A DNA stretch of 64,000 bases from contig NZ_JAVDYB010000001.1 of the NCBI RefSeq assembly GCF_031458235.1, positions 496,001 through 560,000 of the forward strand, written 5' to 3'. Below, piece by piece: positions 25,393 to 36,553 of the stretch (its first letter is position 1; each line of letters opens with the position of its first letter). Both the position numbers and the translations under genes were made by a program. Below the pieces are notes generated by a model. It saw nothing but the letters and a program-made list of their open reading frames with translations, did not search any database and was not told the origin of the DNA. This stretch comes from Catenuloplanes atrovinosus. GTDB lineage: Bacteria; Actinomycetota; Actinomycetes; Mycobacteriales; Micromonosporaceae.

Positions 25393-25710
25393 GAGCAGGT
25401 GTCCCCGGAGCGGATCGTAGCGAACGTGCTGCACCTGATGACGCCGGAGCGGTGCGTGAGGCTGCTGGGCCGGCTGCGCGACGTCGTGCGGCCGGGCGGG
25501 CGGCTGCTGCTGGTCGACTGGTGGCGGGACCCGGTCTCGCCGCATCGGGACAGCGTCAATGGCGCCTCCGAGTTCCTGATGTTCAGCGGCGGCGACACGT
25601 ACGAGGTGAGCGAGGTGGCCGAGTGGCTGACCGACACCGGCTGGCGGCTGCTGGAGGTGCGGGAGGTGCTGCCGCCGACCGGCCTGGTGATCGCGGAACC
25701 GGTCAGGTGA
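25390..25710 (+). CDS. C-terminal fragment of an O-methyltransferase-like protein
   Basis: 106 aa matching only the end of a class I methyltransferase of the acetylserotonin/plant O-methyltransferase type: LLGRLRDVVRPGGRLLLVDW, then EFLMFSGGDTYEVSEVAEWLTDTGW. The SAM-binding motif I and the dimerisation domain (about 220 residues) are missing, and no upstream remnant is seen in other frames. The TATCCT box 6 nt before ATG argues that it may be transcribed. Either a decayed pseudogene or a small protein reusing the fold edge. Its 3' end overlaps the convergent activase gene by 8 bp. Confidence 0.6.
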   Translation: MEQVSPERIVANVLHLMTPERCVRLLGRLRDVVRPGGRLLLVDWWRDPVSPHRDSVNGASEFLMFSGGDTYEVSEVAEWLTDTGWRLLEVREVLPPTGLVIAEPVR

Positions 25711-26437
25711 CGGTGAGGCCGTGGGCGCGGAAGGCGTCGCGGGCCGCCTCGACCGCGTCGGGGGACGGCGGCAGGGTGTCGCGCAGCGGGAAATCCAGGC
25801 CGATCGCCTCGTACTTGTGCTGGCCGAGGCGGTGGAAGGGGAGCACCTCGACGCGTTCGACGGAGGGTAGCCCGGCGACGTAGCCGGCGATGCCGCGCAC
25901 GTTGTCGATGTCGTCGGTGAGGCCGGGGACCAGCACGAAACGTACCCACACGGGTTTGCCGAGCGTGGCGAGCCGGCGGCCGAAGCGGAGCGTCGGCGCG
26001 ATCTCGCCGGTGCCGGTGACCCGGCGGTAGGTGGCCGGGTCCCAGGACTTGATGTCCAGCAGCACCAGGTCGACCGCGTCCAGCAGGGTGTCCGGGGCGC
26101 GGTCGCCGAGGAAGCCGGAGGTGTCCAGCGCGGTGTGCAGGCCGCGGGCCTTGCAGGCGCGCAGGAACGCCTCCGCGAAGCGGGGCTGGTGCAGCGGCTC
26201 GCCGCCGCTGAGGGTGACGCCGCCACCGCTGATCTTGATGAACCGCTCGTAGCGGCTCACCTCGGCCATCAGCTCGTCGACGGTCATCGGCGTGCCGCTG
26301 CGCCGGTACCAGGTGTCGGGGGAGTGGCAGTAGCGGCAGCGGAGCGGGCATCCGGCCAGGAACGCCACGAAGCGGGTGCCCGGGCCGTCCACGCCGATCG
26401 ACGTGTCGAACGAGTGGACGGCCCCCTGGAGCGTCAC
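25703..26437 (-). CDS. pflA: Pyruvate formate-lyase activating enzyme
   Basis: 244-aa radical SAM protein that installs the glycyl radical on PflB. The cluster-binding CxxxCxxC is at Cys30-Cys34-Cys37 (GCPLRCRYC), SGGEP near 81 contacts SAM, and the length matches E. coli PflA (246). It overlaps the pflB stop by 4 nt (ATGA), so the two are translationally coupled. Active only under anoxia in known systems, because the glycyl radical is destroyed by oxygen. Confidence 0.93.
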   Translation of the reverse strand: MTLQGAVHSFDTSIGVDGPGTRFVAFLAGCPLRCRYCHSPDTWYRRSGTPMTVDELMAEVSRYERFIKISGGGVTLSGGEPLHQPRFAEAFLRACKARGLHTALDTSGFLGDRAPDTLLDAVDLVLLDIKSWDPATYRRVTGTGEIAPTLRFGRRLATLGKPVWVRFVLVPGLTDDIDNVRGIAGYVAGLPSVERVEVLPFHRLGQHKYEAIGLDFPLRDTLPPSPDAVEAARDAFRAHGLTVT

Positions 26438-28692
26438 AGCGACTCGTGGAACGTGCGCGAGATGACGTCGCGCTGCTGCTCTCGCGTCAGCCGCACGAAG
26501 TTCACCGCGTACCCGGACACCCGCACGGTGAGCTGCGGGTACTTCTCCGGGTGCGCCATCGCGTCCTCCAGCGTGGCGCGGTCGAGCACGTTGACGTTCA
26601 TGTGGAAGCCGCCGAGTTCGGTGTACCCGTCCAGCACGCCGGCCAGGTCGGTGATCCGGTCCTCGCGCGTGTGCCCGAGGCCGTCCGGCGTGACCGTGCA
26701 GGTCAGCGAGATGCCGTCGCGGGCCGAGGCGTAGGGCAGCTTCGCCACCGAGAGCGCGGCGGCCACCAGGCCGTGCCGGTCCCGGCCGTTCATCGGGTTG
26801 GCGCCCGGCGCGAACGGCTCACCGGCGCGGCGGCCGTCCGGCGTGTTGCCGGTGTGCTTGCCGTAGACCACGTTCGACGTGATGGTCAGCACGCTCATGG
26901 TCGGCTCCGCGCCCCGGTACGCCGGCTGCCGCCGGATCCGGGCCATGAACTCCTCCACCAGCCACGTCGCCATCGCGTCGACCCGGTCGTCGTTGTTGCC
27001 GAAGCTCGGATACTCACCGTCGATCTCGTAGTCGACGGCCAGGCCGGTCTCGTCGCGGATCACCCGGACCGTGGCGTACCGGATGGCGGAGAGGCTGTCC
27101 ACGGCCACGCTCAGGCCGGCGATGCCGGTCGCCAGGAAGCGGTGCACGGGATAGTCGTGCAGCGCCATCTCCAGCCGCTCGTACGCGTACCGGTCGTGCA
27201 TGGCGTGGATGACGTTGAGGGCGTCCACATAGGTCTCGGCCAGCCAATCCAGCGTCCGCTCGTACGCGGAGACCACCTCGCCGAACTCGAGCACGTCGCC
27301 GGTCAGCGGCGGGGACGCCGGCGCGACCTGGTCGCCGGTGATCTCGTCCCGGCCGCCGTTGATCGCGTAGAGCAGCGCCTTCGCCACGTTCGCCCGGGCG
27401 CCGAAGAACTGCATCTGCTTGCCGACCCGCATGCCGGAGACGCAGCAGGCGATCGCGGTGTCCTCGCCGTATTCGCGGCGCAGCGCGTCGTCGTTCTCGT
27501 ACTGGATCGCGCTGGTGTCCAGCGACACCTGCGCGCAGAACCGCTTGAAGCCCTCGGGCAGCGCGCGGGACCAGAGCACGGTCAGGTTCGGCTCCGGCGC
27601 CGGGCCCAGGTTGTAGAGCGTCTGGAGGTAGCGGAAGCTGGTCCGGGTCACCAGCGGGCGCCCGTCCCCGCCGAGGCCGCCGAGGCTCTCCGTCACCCAG
27701 GTCGGGTCGCCGGAGAACAGCGCGTCATACTCCGGCGTGCGCAGGAACCGGATGATCCGCAGCTTGATCACGAAGTCGTCGACCAGTTCCTGCGCGTCCA
27801 TCTCGGTGAGCGTGCCCTCGGTCAGGTCGCGCTGGAGGTAGACGTCGACGAACGTGGCGGTGCGGCCCAGCGACATCGCGGCGCCGTTCTGCTCCTTGGT
27901 CGCGGCCAGGTACGCGAAGTACAGCCACTGGATCGCCTCGCGGCCGTTCGTGGCCGGCCCCGAGACGTCGTAGCCGTACGAGGCGGCCATCTCCTTCAGC
28001 TCGCGCAGCGCGCGGATCTGCTCGGCCAGTTCCTCGCGGTCCCTGATCACGTGCTCGGTGGACCGGGCGTGGTCCAGCGAGCGCTTGACCCGCTGCCGGT
28101 CGTCGATCAGCCGGTCCACGCCGTAGAGCGCCACCCGCCGATAGTCGCCGATGATCCGGCCGCGGCCGTAGGCGTCCGGCAGGCCGGTGATGATGTGCGA
28201 CCGCCGGGCCCTCAGGACCGCCTCCGGGTACGCGTCGAACACCGCGTCGTTGTGCGTCTTGCGGTACCTGCCGAACGTCTCCCGGACGGCCGGGTCCAGC
28301 ACGTACCCGTAGGCCTGGAGCCCGTTCTCCACCATCCGCAGGCCGCCGTTCGGCATGATCGCCCGGCGCAGCGGCGCGTCCGTCTGCAACCCGACGATCA
28401 GCTCGGCGTCCCGGTCGATGTAGCCGGGCCGGTGACTCGTGATGGTGGACGGCGTGCTCGCGTCCACGTCGTAGATGCCGCGCTCGCGCTCCACCGGGAA
28501 CATCGCCCGCAGCCGCGACCAGACGCCGATCGTGCGGACCGTCGGGCCGGCGAGGAAGTGGTGGTCACCCTCGTACGGCGTGTAGTTGTCCCGGATGAAC
28601 GCGGCCACGTCGATCGCCCGGCGCCAGTCGCCGCCGGTGAAACCTCGCCAGGGCTCCGCCGCCCGCGGCCGTACCGCCACCTGTGCCGTCAT
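26434..28692 (-). CDS. pflB: Pyruvate formate-lyase (formate C-acetyltransferase)
   Basis: 752 aa, close to E. coli PflB (760). It cleaves pyruvate with CoA to acetyl-CoA and formate. The catalytic Cys pair is in IACCVSG (about 415) and the radical Gly in RVSGYAV (about 727); the N-terminal [22 protein letters not shown] is also conserved. GGGAGG lies 8 nt before ATG 28692. Organised as pflB-pflA with no FocA formate channel in the window. Fermentative enzymes of this kind are uncommon in aerobic actinomycetes and point to survival under oxygen limitation. Confidence 0.95.
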   Translation of the reverse strand: MTAQVAVRPRAAEPWRGFTGGDWRRAIDVAAFIRDNYTPYEGDHHFLAGPTVRTIGVWSRLRAMFPVERERGIYDVDASTPSTITSHRPGYIDRDAELIVGLQTDAPLRRAIMPNGGLRMVENGLQAYGYVLDPAVRETFGRYRKTHNDAVFDAYPEAVLRARRSHIITGLPDAYGRGRIIGDYRRVALYGVDRLIDDRQRVKRSLDHARSTEHVIRDREELAEQIRALRELKEMAASYGYDVSGPATNGREAIQWLYFAYLAATKEQNGAAMSLGRTATFVDVYLQRDLTEGTLTEMDAQELVDDFVIKLRIIRFLRTPEYDALFSGDPTWVTESLGGLGGDGRPLVTRTSFRYLQTLYNLGPAPEPNLTVLWSRALPEGFKRFCAQVSLDTSAIQYENDDALRREYGEDTAIACCVSGMRVGKQMQFFGARANVAKALLYAINGGRDEITGDQVAPASPPLTGDVLEFGEVVSAYERTLDWLAETYVDALNVIHAMHDRYAYERLEMALHDYPVHRFLATGIAGLSVAVDSLSAIRYATVRVIRDETGLAVDYEIDGEYPSFGNNDDRVDAMATWLVEEFMARIRRQPAYRGAEPTMSVLTITSNVVYGKHTGNTPDGRRAGEPFAPGANPMNGRDRHGLVAAALSVAKLPYASARDGISLTCTVTPDGLGHTREDRITDLAGVLDGYTELGGFHMNVNVLDRATLEDAMAHPEKYPQLTVRVSGYAVNFVRLTREQQRDVISRTFHESL

Positions 28693-28785
28693 CTCGCCGG
28701 CCTCCCTTCACCGTCACGACCAGCGTCGTCCCGGCGGCGCGCGGCGGACAGGGCCGGAGGTCCCGGGCGGTACGGCCGCTGTGCC

Positions 28786-30941
<2,156 letters not shown>

Positions 30942-30950
30942 CGACCCCTC

Positions 30951-30978
30951 GGTGGACCGCGCCCCGGCGCGGTCCGCC
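30951..30978. terminator. Bidirectional hairpin terminator
   Basis: GGTGGACCGCGCC (30951-30963) pairs with GGCGCGGTCCGCC (30966-30978) with one G-T wobble and a tight turn. It lies between argG and a convergent methyltransferase gene. Confidence 0.6.
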
Positions 30979-30988
30979 GGCGGCGTCG

Positions 30989-31801
30989 CTACGGCTTGCG
31001 GAGCACCCCGCACCACTGGTCGACCTCGACCGGCAGGCCGCCGTCGGCCAGCGGCTCCGGCCGCCAGCGCGAGCACGACACCCAGCCCGGCTCGATCACC
31101 TCCAGGCCCGGGAAGAACGCCGCGATCCGTTCCGGCGTACGCAGTTTCAGCTTCGGCTGCGCGTCGATGTTCCAGACCCGTACCGCCTCCGCGGTCGTCG
31201 CGCCGTTGACCGCGGTGGTGGTGTTCGCGACCGCCACGTAGCTGCCGGACGGCACCGCCTCCAGCAGCCGGTCGATGATCCGCTGCAACTCGTCGTCGTC
31301 GCCGATGAAGTGCATGATGCCGAGCAGCATGATCGCCACCGGCCGGGCGAAGTCGAGCGTCTCCGCCGCCCGGCGCAGGATCGCGTCCGGATCGCGCAGG
31401 TCCGCGTGCAGGTAGGCGGTGGACCCCGCCGGCGAACTGGTCAGCAGGGCGCGCGCGTGCGCCAGCACCAGCGGGTCGTTGTCGACGTAGACGATCCGGC
31501 TCTCCGGGGCGAGCTGCTGGGCGACCTCGTGCGTGTTGTCCTGGGTCGGCAGCCCGGTGCCGATGTCCAGGAACTGGCGGATGCCCGCCTCGGCGGTCAG
31601 GTAGCGCACCGCCCTGCCGAGGAACTCCCGGTCCGCCCGCGCCAGCTCGATCACCACCGGGAAGATCTCCCGCACCCGATCGCCGACCTGCCGGTCCGCC
31701 GCGAAGTTGTCCTTGCCGCCGAGCCAGTAGTTCCAGATGCGCGCCGTGTGCGGCACGTCGGCGCGGACGTCGTCACCGTCCACGACGGGTTCGTCAGTCA
31801 T
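30989..31801 (-). CDS. PF04672-family SAM-dependent methyltransferase
   Basis: 270 aa of the actinobacterial S-adenosyl methyltransferase family (DUF574). Signatures: ARIWNYWLGGKDNFAADR near the N-terminus, FLDIGTGLPTQDNTHEVAQ (motif I region, ~95), YVDNDPLVLAHARAL (ribose-binding Asp) and LGIMHFI. ATG 31801 is preceded by GGAAGG. Substrate unknown. A paralogue lies at 51196-51978. Confidence 0.88.
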   Translation of the reverse strand: MTDEPVVDGDDVRADVPHTARIWNYWLGGKDNFAADRQVGDRVREIFPVVIELARADREFLGRAVRYLTAEAGIRQFLDIGTGLPTQDNTHEVAQQLAPESRIVYVDNDPLVLAHARALLTSSPAGSTAYLHADLRDPDAILRRAAETLDFARPVAIMLLGIMHFIGDDDELQRIIDRLLEAVPSGSYVAVANTTTAVNGATTAEAVRVWNIDAQPKLKLRTPERIAAFFPGLEVIEPGWVSCSRWRPEPLADGGLPVEVDQWCGVLRKP

Positions 31802-32043
31802 GATCAACCTTCCCCGGCCTCGCTCGCAAAGCGACCACAGTGGAGCATCGATGCGGGCGATGGTATCGACAGTCGCCGAGAAGCGCGATCACCAGAGGAC
31901 TCGTGGGCCGCAGCGACCCCGGCGGGGGCGGGGGCCGCTGCGGCCGGCGAGGAAGGGCGCCATCCGGGGGAGGATCGCGTGTCCTACTTGTACCCCGGCG
32001 TCCGCTTGGGAAACCACCCGCGCCGATCTCGAAGACGTGTGCG

Positions 32044-32505
32044 TCACCCGTCCTGGTGTTCGGCGCGAGCGATCTCGCCGAACGCCAGCGACAGGTACTC
32101 CGCGAACGGCCGCGCACCGAGCAGGCTGGCGATCAGCAGCGCGCCGTGCCGGGCCTGGGCCAGCGCCTTCGGCGGCGCGTCGTCGCCCTCCGGGTCGTAG
32201 ACGCCCAGCGCGCCGGCCAGCAGCACCAGCACCACCTGCGGGTCCACGTCCGCCTGCCAGGTCATCGCCTCGCGCACGCAGCGCGCCAGCACCGCGCGCA
32301 CGTCGTCGCTGTCCACGCCGTCCGCGTGCGACTCCTCCACCAGCATGCGCACCACCGCGCCGAGCACCCGGCCGACCCGCTCCTGGTCCAGCGCCGCCAG
32401 CGCCTCGGCCGCGGGGTCGAACGCCGCCGCATCCCGCGCCCGGGCCGCACCGACCGCGTCCGAGGCGGCGACGGCGATGGCACGGGCGGCGGGAGGCAGA
32501 CTCAT
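32044..32505 (-). CDS. Conserved hypothetical helical protein
   Basis: 153 aa, predicted almost entirely helical, acidic, no signal or membrane segment. Contains FDPAAEALAALDQERVGRVL and VDPQVVLVLLAGALGV. No known family recognised. It lies 20 bp downstream of the long inverted repeat at 32526-32576, which may isolate it from the metallophosphoesterase gene or process a shared transcript. Confidence 0.68.
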   Translation of the reverse strand: MSLPPAARAIAVAASDAVGAARARDAAAFDPAAEALAALDQERVGRVLGAVVRMLVEESHADGVDSDDVRAVLARCVREAMTWQADVDPQVVLVLLAGALGVYDPEGDDAPPKALAQARHGALLIASLLGARPFAEYLSLAFGEIARAEHQDG

Positions 32506-32525
32506 GCGCCGAGCGTAGTCGCTAC

Positions 32526-32576
32526 GGTGTGTCTGGTGGATCTCGCCTCGGCTCGACGAGATCCACCAGACACGCC
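32526..32576. terminator. Long perfect inverted repeat between two genes
   Basis: A 17-bp perfect stem (32529-32545 with 32557-32573) extends to about 20 bp with one wobble and has an 11-nt loop. The right end touches the stop of the metallophosphoesterase. No U-tract. It may be a terminator, an RNA-processing hairpin or a remnant of a small mobile element. Confidence 0.6.
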
Positions 32577-33337
32577 TAGACCAGGACCGTGGCGTCGCGC
32601 AGGTACAGCGGTGACCACTCCGGCGCGCCGTCCCGGCCGTGCCGCGGATCCACGCCGATGAACGGCATCCGCTTGATCACCGTGGTGGTGTGCCGTGCGG
32701 CCCAGTCCACCGTCGTACGGTGCCGCAGTCGGTCCCCGCAGCGCCACCGCCGGGTGCCGAAGTCCACGATCGAGTCGTGCCCGTGCACCTGCCCGAACGG
32801 CGGGAACACGGTCTCGGTCAGCCACCCGTGGTACAGGTCCGTCCCCGCCTCCGCCCACAGCGGCCCGCCGAGGTCGGCCAGCAGTGCCTCCGGCCGCGTG
32901 TTCAGCAGCTCGGCCGTGGTGCCCGCGGTCACCGGCTCACCCAGCTCCCGCCACGCCCGCACGGTCAGCCCCGCGTGCGTGACCAGCAACTCCTCGCCCT
33001 GCGCGGTTCGTACCGCCGCCGCCACCCGCATCCGGTCCCGCAGCCACCAGTCCCGCAGCCGCGCCGCGTCCGCCTCGTCCAGCGGCTCAGGCCAGAACGG
33101 CTCGCCGATCCCGGCGTACGGCGCCTCATGATTGCCGATCAATTGGATCCACCGGCCCGGCGCCTCGCGCAGCCGCTCCGCCACCAGCTTCAGCACGCCC
33201 GGACTGTCCGGCCCCCGATCCACCAGGTCCCCGGCCTGGATCACGGTGATCTCCGGATCCTCGGCCAGCGCGGGCAGCACGGCGGCCAGCCGATCCGCGC
33301 ACCCGCCCACATCCCCGACGATCACCACGGTAGCCAT
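32576..33337 (-). CDS. Metallophosphoesterase
   Basis: 253 aa of the calcineurin-like/PrpE-ApaH class. Metal-binding motifs are in order: GDVGG near 8, GDLVDRG near 38, GNHE near 67, and later His residues in VTHAGLTV and VHGHDSI. Such enzymes act on phosphoproteins or diadenosine polyphosphates; the target here is unknown. I chose ATG 33337, which starts MATVVIVGD; the open frame runs 9 codons further upstream. Confidence 0.85.
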   Translation of the reverse strand: MATVVIVGDVGGCADRLAAVLPALAEDPEITVIQAGDLVDRGPDSPGVLKLVAERLREAPGRWIQLIGNHEAPYAGIGEPFWPEPLDEADAARLRDWWLRDRMRVAAAVRTAQGEELLVTHAGLTVRAWRELGEPVTAGTTAELLNTRPEALLADLGGPLWAEAGTDLYHGWLTETVFPPFGQVHGHDSIVDFGTRRWRCGDRLRHRTTVDWAARHTTTVIKRMPFIGVDPRHGRDGAPEWSPLYLRDATVLV

Positions 33338-33780
33338 CCGGTCCCTTTCGGTAGCGTCCGCCAAACGTACCCACGTCGTCCTTCGCCGGCGTGCCGGGCG
33401 GCGCTACCGGGGGACAGGTGGCAGCCCGCGCGGTCCTCCGCGGGGAGGACGATGGGCCGCGCGGCGCGGCGCGAAGAGCCGGAAGGGCTTGATCTTCCCG
33501 CTCCCGGCGTGGTGCGGCCCGCATGCTCCCGCGGGCCAACCTCCGGCTCCCCTCCGACTCCGCTGGCGCTCCGCTCCGGTCCGCCGTTCGAAAGCCGGTC
33601 CCGCCGCCGCTCCCGGAGAACCACGCGATCATCGGCGCGGCCGAGACCGCCGCCGCGCCGCCGCCGGCGCTCGCCGCGATCCGCCGGGAGCGGCGCCTGT
33701 CGCGATCGGCTAGGGAGCGCGGGTGTCGCGAGTCGCCGGGTCGTGCGAGACCTGGATATGCCGGAAGGCGCCAGACGCGC
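33338..33780. other. Gene-free stretch with a dispersed intergenic motif
   Basis: No coding sequence that I can support; open frames here have mixed codon use. It contains GCATGCTCCCGCGGGC at 33521-33536 and CGCTGGCGCTCC at 33561-33572, both of which recur at 57680-57716, suggesting a dispersed intergenic repeat. Confidence 0.5.
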
Positions 33781-33815
33781 ATATGGGGGTGCGGCGCCCC
33801 ACCGCACCCCCATAT
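33781..33815. terminator. Hairpin downstream of the DUF3817 gene
   Basis: 14-bp perfect stem ATATGGGGGTGCGG (33781-33794) with CCGCACCCCCATAT (33802-33815) and a 7-nt loop. It lies 68 bp past the stop of the leftward membrane-protein operon and probably ends its transcript. Confidence 0.6.
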
Positions 33816-33882
33816 CCCCCGTCCCCCCCCGGGAGTCACAACGGTCATCCTGCCGTGCGGATCGACGGTCGAGAATCCGGCT

Positions 33883-34173
33883 TCACCCGGGATTTCGGGT
33901 CTGCCGAGTGCGGGGAAAACCCCTAAGCCGTAGTACCAGGAGGCCCCCGATCCCGGGCACGAGCGAGGAGAGACGCGCGGCGCGGGTGAGGCCGGGGAGC
34001 CGGAACGCCGCGATGATCACGAAGAGGTAGGCGCAGCCGTGGATCGGGCCCATCAGCGAGGCGACGCCGTCGATGTGCACGGTGGCGAGGTTGGCGAGCA
34101 GCACGAGCAGTGACAGGGCCTCGACCGCGGCGGCGACGCGCAACAGGGTACGGATGTCGAAGCCCACGATCAC
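33883..34173 (-). CDS. DUF3817 membrane protein
   Basis: 96 aa with three hydrophobic helices (VAAAVEALSLLVLLAN; GCAYLFVIIAAF; LVPGIGGLLVL) and the conserved MGPIHG motif at the start of the second helix, characteristic of DUF3817. GTG 34173 overlaps the stop of the upstream gene by 4 nt (GTGA), so the two form an operon. Function unknown. Confidence 0.78.
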   Translation of the reverse strand: MIVGFDIRTLLRVAAAVEALSLLVLLANLATVHIDGVASLMGPIHGCAYLFVIIAAFRLPGLTRAARLSSLVPGIGGLLVLRLRGFPRTRQTRNPG

Positions 34174-34643
34174 GCGCCCGTGGTGGAGCCGGGGCGGACG
34201 ATCATCAGTACGGTGACGATCGCCCACAGCAGGTTGAACAGGCCGGTGACCATCCCCAGCCGGGAGATGGCACGGCCGGTGGGCGCGGCCGGTCCGGGTG
34301 GCGTGTCCAGGCCGGCGGCGAGTGCGGCCTGACGGGGTAGCACGGCGAGGATCAGCAGGAGCGCGGCGATCGCGGTGAGGGCCATCGAGGTCAGTAGCCA
34401 GGCGTCGGTGAGTACGCCGAGGCTGCTGGCGGTGGCCAGGCCGAAGACCGGGACGGCGACGCCGACGACCGCGTAGACGCGGCAGATGCGGTGCAGCAGG
34501 CGGGCCCAGGACGCGGCCTGCGGGTCGGGCGGGTCGGCGAGCGCGCGCCGCAGCACGGCCGGGAACATGCTGGCCGCCACCGTGATCGGCCCGATGGCGA
34601 TGATCGCGGCCAGCACGTGTACGGCGAGGAGGAACTTCGTCAC
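34170..34643 (-). CDS. Four-helix membrane protein, DUF2269-like
   Basis: 157 aa with four predicted transmembrane helices (FLLAVHVLAAIIAIG; YAVVGVAVPVFGL; LTAIAALLLILAVL; LFNLLWAIVTVLMIV). The N-terminal His in LAVHVLAA and GP pair resemble DUF2269 integral membrane proteins. First gene of a two-gene leftward operon with DUF3817, divergent from a GlxA-type regulator that could control it. Confidence 0.7.
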   Translation of the reverse strand: MTKFLLAVHVLAAIIAIGPITVAASMFPAVLRRALADPPDPQAASWARLLHRICRVYAVVGVAVPVFGLATASSLGVLTDAWLLTSMALTAIAALLLILAVLPRQAALAAGLDTPPGPAAPTGRAISRLGMVTGLFNLLWAIVTVLMIVRPGSTTGA

Positions 34644-34773
34644 CGCGCCGACGGTAGGCCAGCGGGAGGCGCACGGGGAGTGGCGAAAATGCCGTATACC
34701 AACGGATTCGAGCCAACAAGGAACAGCAGGTCAGTGGAGGAGAGCCGCACCCGCGCATGGTTGAATTCTCGCC

Positions 34774-35724
34774 ATGCATACCGTGGCCGTGCTGGCCCTG
34801 GACGGCGTCGTGCCGTTCGATCTCGCGACGCCGCTGGAGGTGTTCGGGCGCACCCGCCTGCCGGACGGGCGCACGCCGTACCGCGTGCTGGTCTGTGCTG
34901 TGGGCGGCGAGGTCGAGACCGGCGCCTTCACGCTGCGGGCGCCGCACGGGCCGGCCGAGCTGGCCGCGGCGGACACGATCATCGTGCCGGGCGTCGCGGA
35001 TGTGGACGCGCCGGTGCCGGAGGAGGCGCTGGCGGCGCTGCGGGCGGCGGCGGCGCGCGGCACCCGGATCGCGTCGATCTGCTCGGGCGCGCTGGTGCTG
35101 GCCCGGACCGGACTGCTGGACGGGCTGCGCGCCACCACCCACTGGCTGGCCGCCCCGGTGCTGGCCGCGCGGCATCCGGCGATCGAGGTCGACCCGGACG
35201 TGCTCTACGTGGACGAGGGGCAGTTCCTGACCTCCGCTGGTGCGGCCGCGGGGCTGGACCTGTGCCTGCACCTGATCCGCCGCGATCACGGCTCCGCGGT
35301 GGCGGCGGACGCGGCGCGGCTGTCCGTGATGCCGCTGGAGCGGGAGGGCGGCCAAGCGCAGTTCATCGTGGGACCGCTGCCGGCCACGCCGCGCGGCTCC
35401 GAACTGGAGCCGCTGCTGCGCTGGCTGGAGGAGCACGCGCACCGTGAGCTGACGCTGGACGACATGGCGCGCCGGGCCGGGATGAGCACGCGCACGCTGA
35501 ACCGGCACTTCCGCGAGCAGTTGGGCAGCACGCCGTTGCAGTGGCTGTTGCGGGCCCGGATTCGGCGCGCGCAGCATCTGCTGGAGACCACCGGGCACCC
35601 GGTGGACCGGATCGCGGGGCAGGTCGGCTTCGGCTCGCCGACCGCGTTCCGCGAGCGGTTCCGGCGGACCGTGGGCACCAGCCCGGCCGCGTACCGCTCG
35701 GCGTTCCGGGACCATACCCGCTAG
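34774..35724 (+). CDS. GlxA-type AraC-family transcriptional regulator
   Basis: 316 aa. Residues about 1-190 are a DJ-1/PfpI amidotransferase-like domain (MHTVAVLALDGVVPFDLATPLEVF; IASICSGALVLARTGLLDG with the conserved Cys). Residues about 210-316 are two AraC helix-turn-helix units (LDDMARRAGMSTRTLNRHF; PVDRIAGQVGFGSPTAFRERFRR). Normal length for the family. Divergent from the two-gene membrane operon at 33883-34643, its likely target. Confidence 0.9.
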   Translation: MHTVAVLALDGVVPFDLATPLEVFGRTRLPDGRTPYRVLVCAVGGEVETGAFTLRAPHGPAELAAADTIIVPGVADVDAPVPEEALAALRAAAARGTRIASICSGALVLARTGLLDGLRATTHWLAAPVLAARHPAIEVDPDVLYVDEGQFLTSAGAAAGLDLCLHLIRRDHGSAVAADAARLSVMPLEREGGQAQFIVGPLPATPRGSELEPLLRWLEEHAHRELTLDDMARRAGMSTRTLNRHFREQLGSTPLQWLLRARIRRAQHLLETTGHPVDRIAGQVGFGSPTAFRERFRRTVGTSPAAYRSAFRDHTR

Positions 35725-35819
35725 AGGCCGGGTTGGCGCGATTGTTGCGAATCCCGGCTCACCGGCGGTGATCGCCGCCCAGAATGCTGCTGTTCGCAGC
35801 CGTTCTCTGGGGGGTACCG

Positions 35820-36482
35820 GTGAAGGTCCGCTCGTTCGCCACCGCCGTCGTCACGGCCGTCCTGGTCGCCGTCGCGGCGCCGCCACCGGCGGCCGCGGCC
35901 GTCTCCGGGCCCTGCCGCGCGGGTACGCCGCCGGCCGCTGAGCCGACCGACGAGTTCTACGCGGACCGGGGCGAGCTGGGCCCGGAGCAACTGCCGTCGG
36001 AGGAGCCGGCCGGGTCGCTGATGACCGGGTACCGGCGGTTCGGCGGAATGAGCAAGGAGACGTTCACCGACCGGTACCGCGCCGCCGGCGGCTGGGTCCA
36101 TCCGCCGGAGGACGGCTTCCTGATCCTGCGCGGCGTCGCGGTCCGCTACCAGCAGACGCTGGTCGAGGGCATGCGGGTGGACCGGTTCGGCTACCCGAGC
36201 GGGCGCTACCTGGCGCCGGTCGACACGCTCTATCTGCAACGCGCGCTGCCGCCGGAGCGGCTGAACACGCCGGTGGGCGCGCCGCAGGGCAACTACCACG
36301 TCTACTGCGTGCTGCGCGCGTTCACCGTGGAGGCCGGCCCGATCGCGCCCTGGTTCGGCCAGCCCGGCCTGGGCCTGCAGTACCGGCTGGACGACCGGTT
36401 CCTGCCCGCGGCCGGCGACCGCGTCTCGGTGGGCTGGCTGGTCGATCACGGCTACCTGGTCGAGGAGGATCCGGCTCGCTGA
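35820..36482 (+). CDS. Secreted TNT-domain protein (NAD+ glycohydrolase-type toxin domain)
   Basis: 220 aa. A signal peptide (about 1-25, ending PPAAAA) precedes a tuberculosis-necrotizing-toxin (PF14021) domain covering nearly all the rest: FTDRYRAAGGWVHPPEDGF, VDRFGYPSGRYLAPVDTLYLQRALPP, YHVYCVLRAF and APWFGQPGLGLQY, the last holding the Gln expected in the catalytic pocket. Known TNT domains hydrolyse NAD+. GTG 35820 follows a GGGGGG tract. No immunity-factor gene is recognisable nearby, and there is no Esx, PE/PPE or long repeat carrier, so this is a free-standing exported domain. Confidence 0.78.
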   Translation: MKVRSFATAVVTAVLVAVAAPPPAAAAVSGPCRAGTPPAAEPTDEFYADRGELGPEQLPSEEPAGSLMTGYRRFGGMSKETFTDRYRAAGGWVHPPEDGFLILRGVAVRYQQTLVEGMRVDRFGYPSGRYLAPVDTLYLQRALPPERLNTPVGAPQGNYHVYCVLRAFTVEAGPIAPWFGQPGLGLQYRLDDRFLPAAGDRVSVGWLVDHGYLVEEDPAR

Positions 36483-36553
36483 CTTTTTCGGTCGATGAAA
36501 TAAACAAGGCCGATTGCGGACCGTGGCGTTCACCGCGCGTAGCGTCACGAGAC

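Noticed and set aside
33523-33933. 136-aa plus-strand frame in the 33.3-33.9 kb gap
   Set aside because: Mixed codon use, runs through a hairpin and a dispersed repeat, and overlaps the end of the DUF3817 gene.
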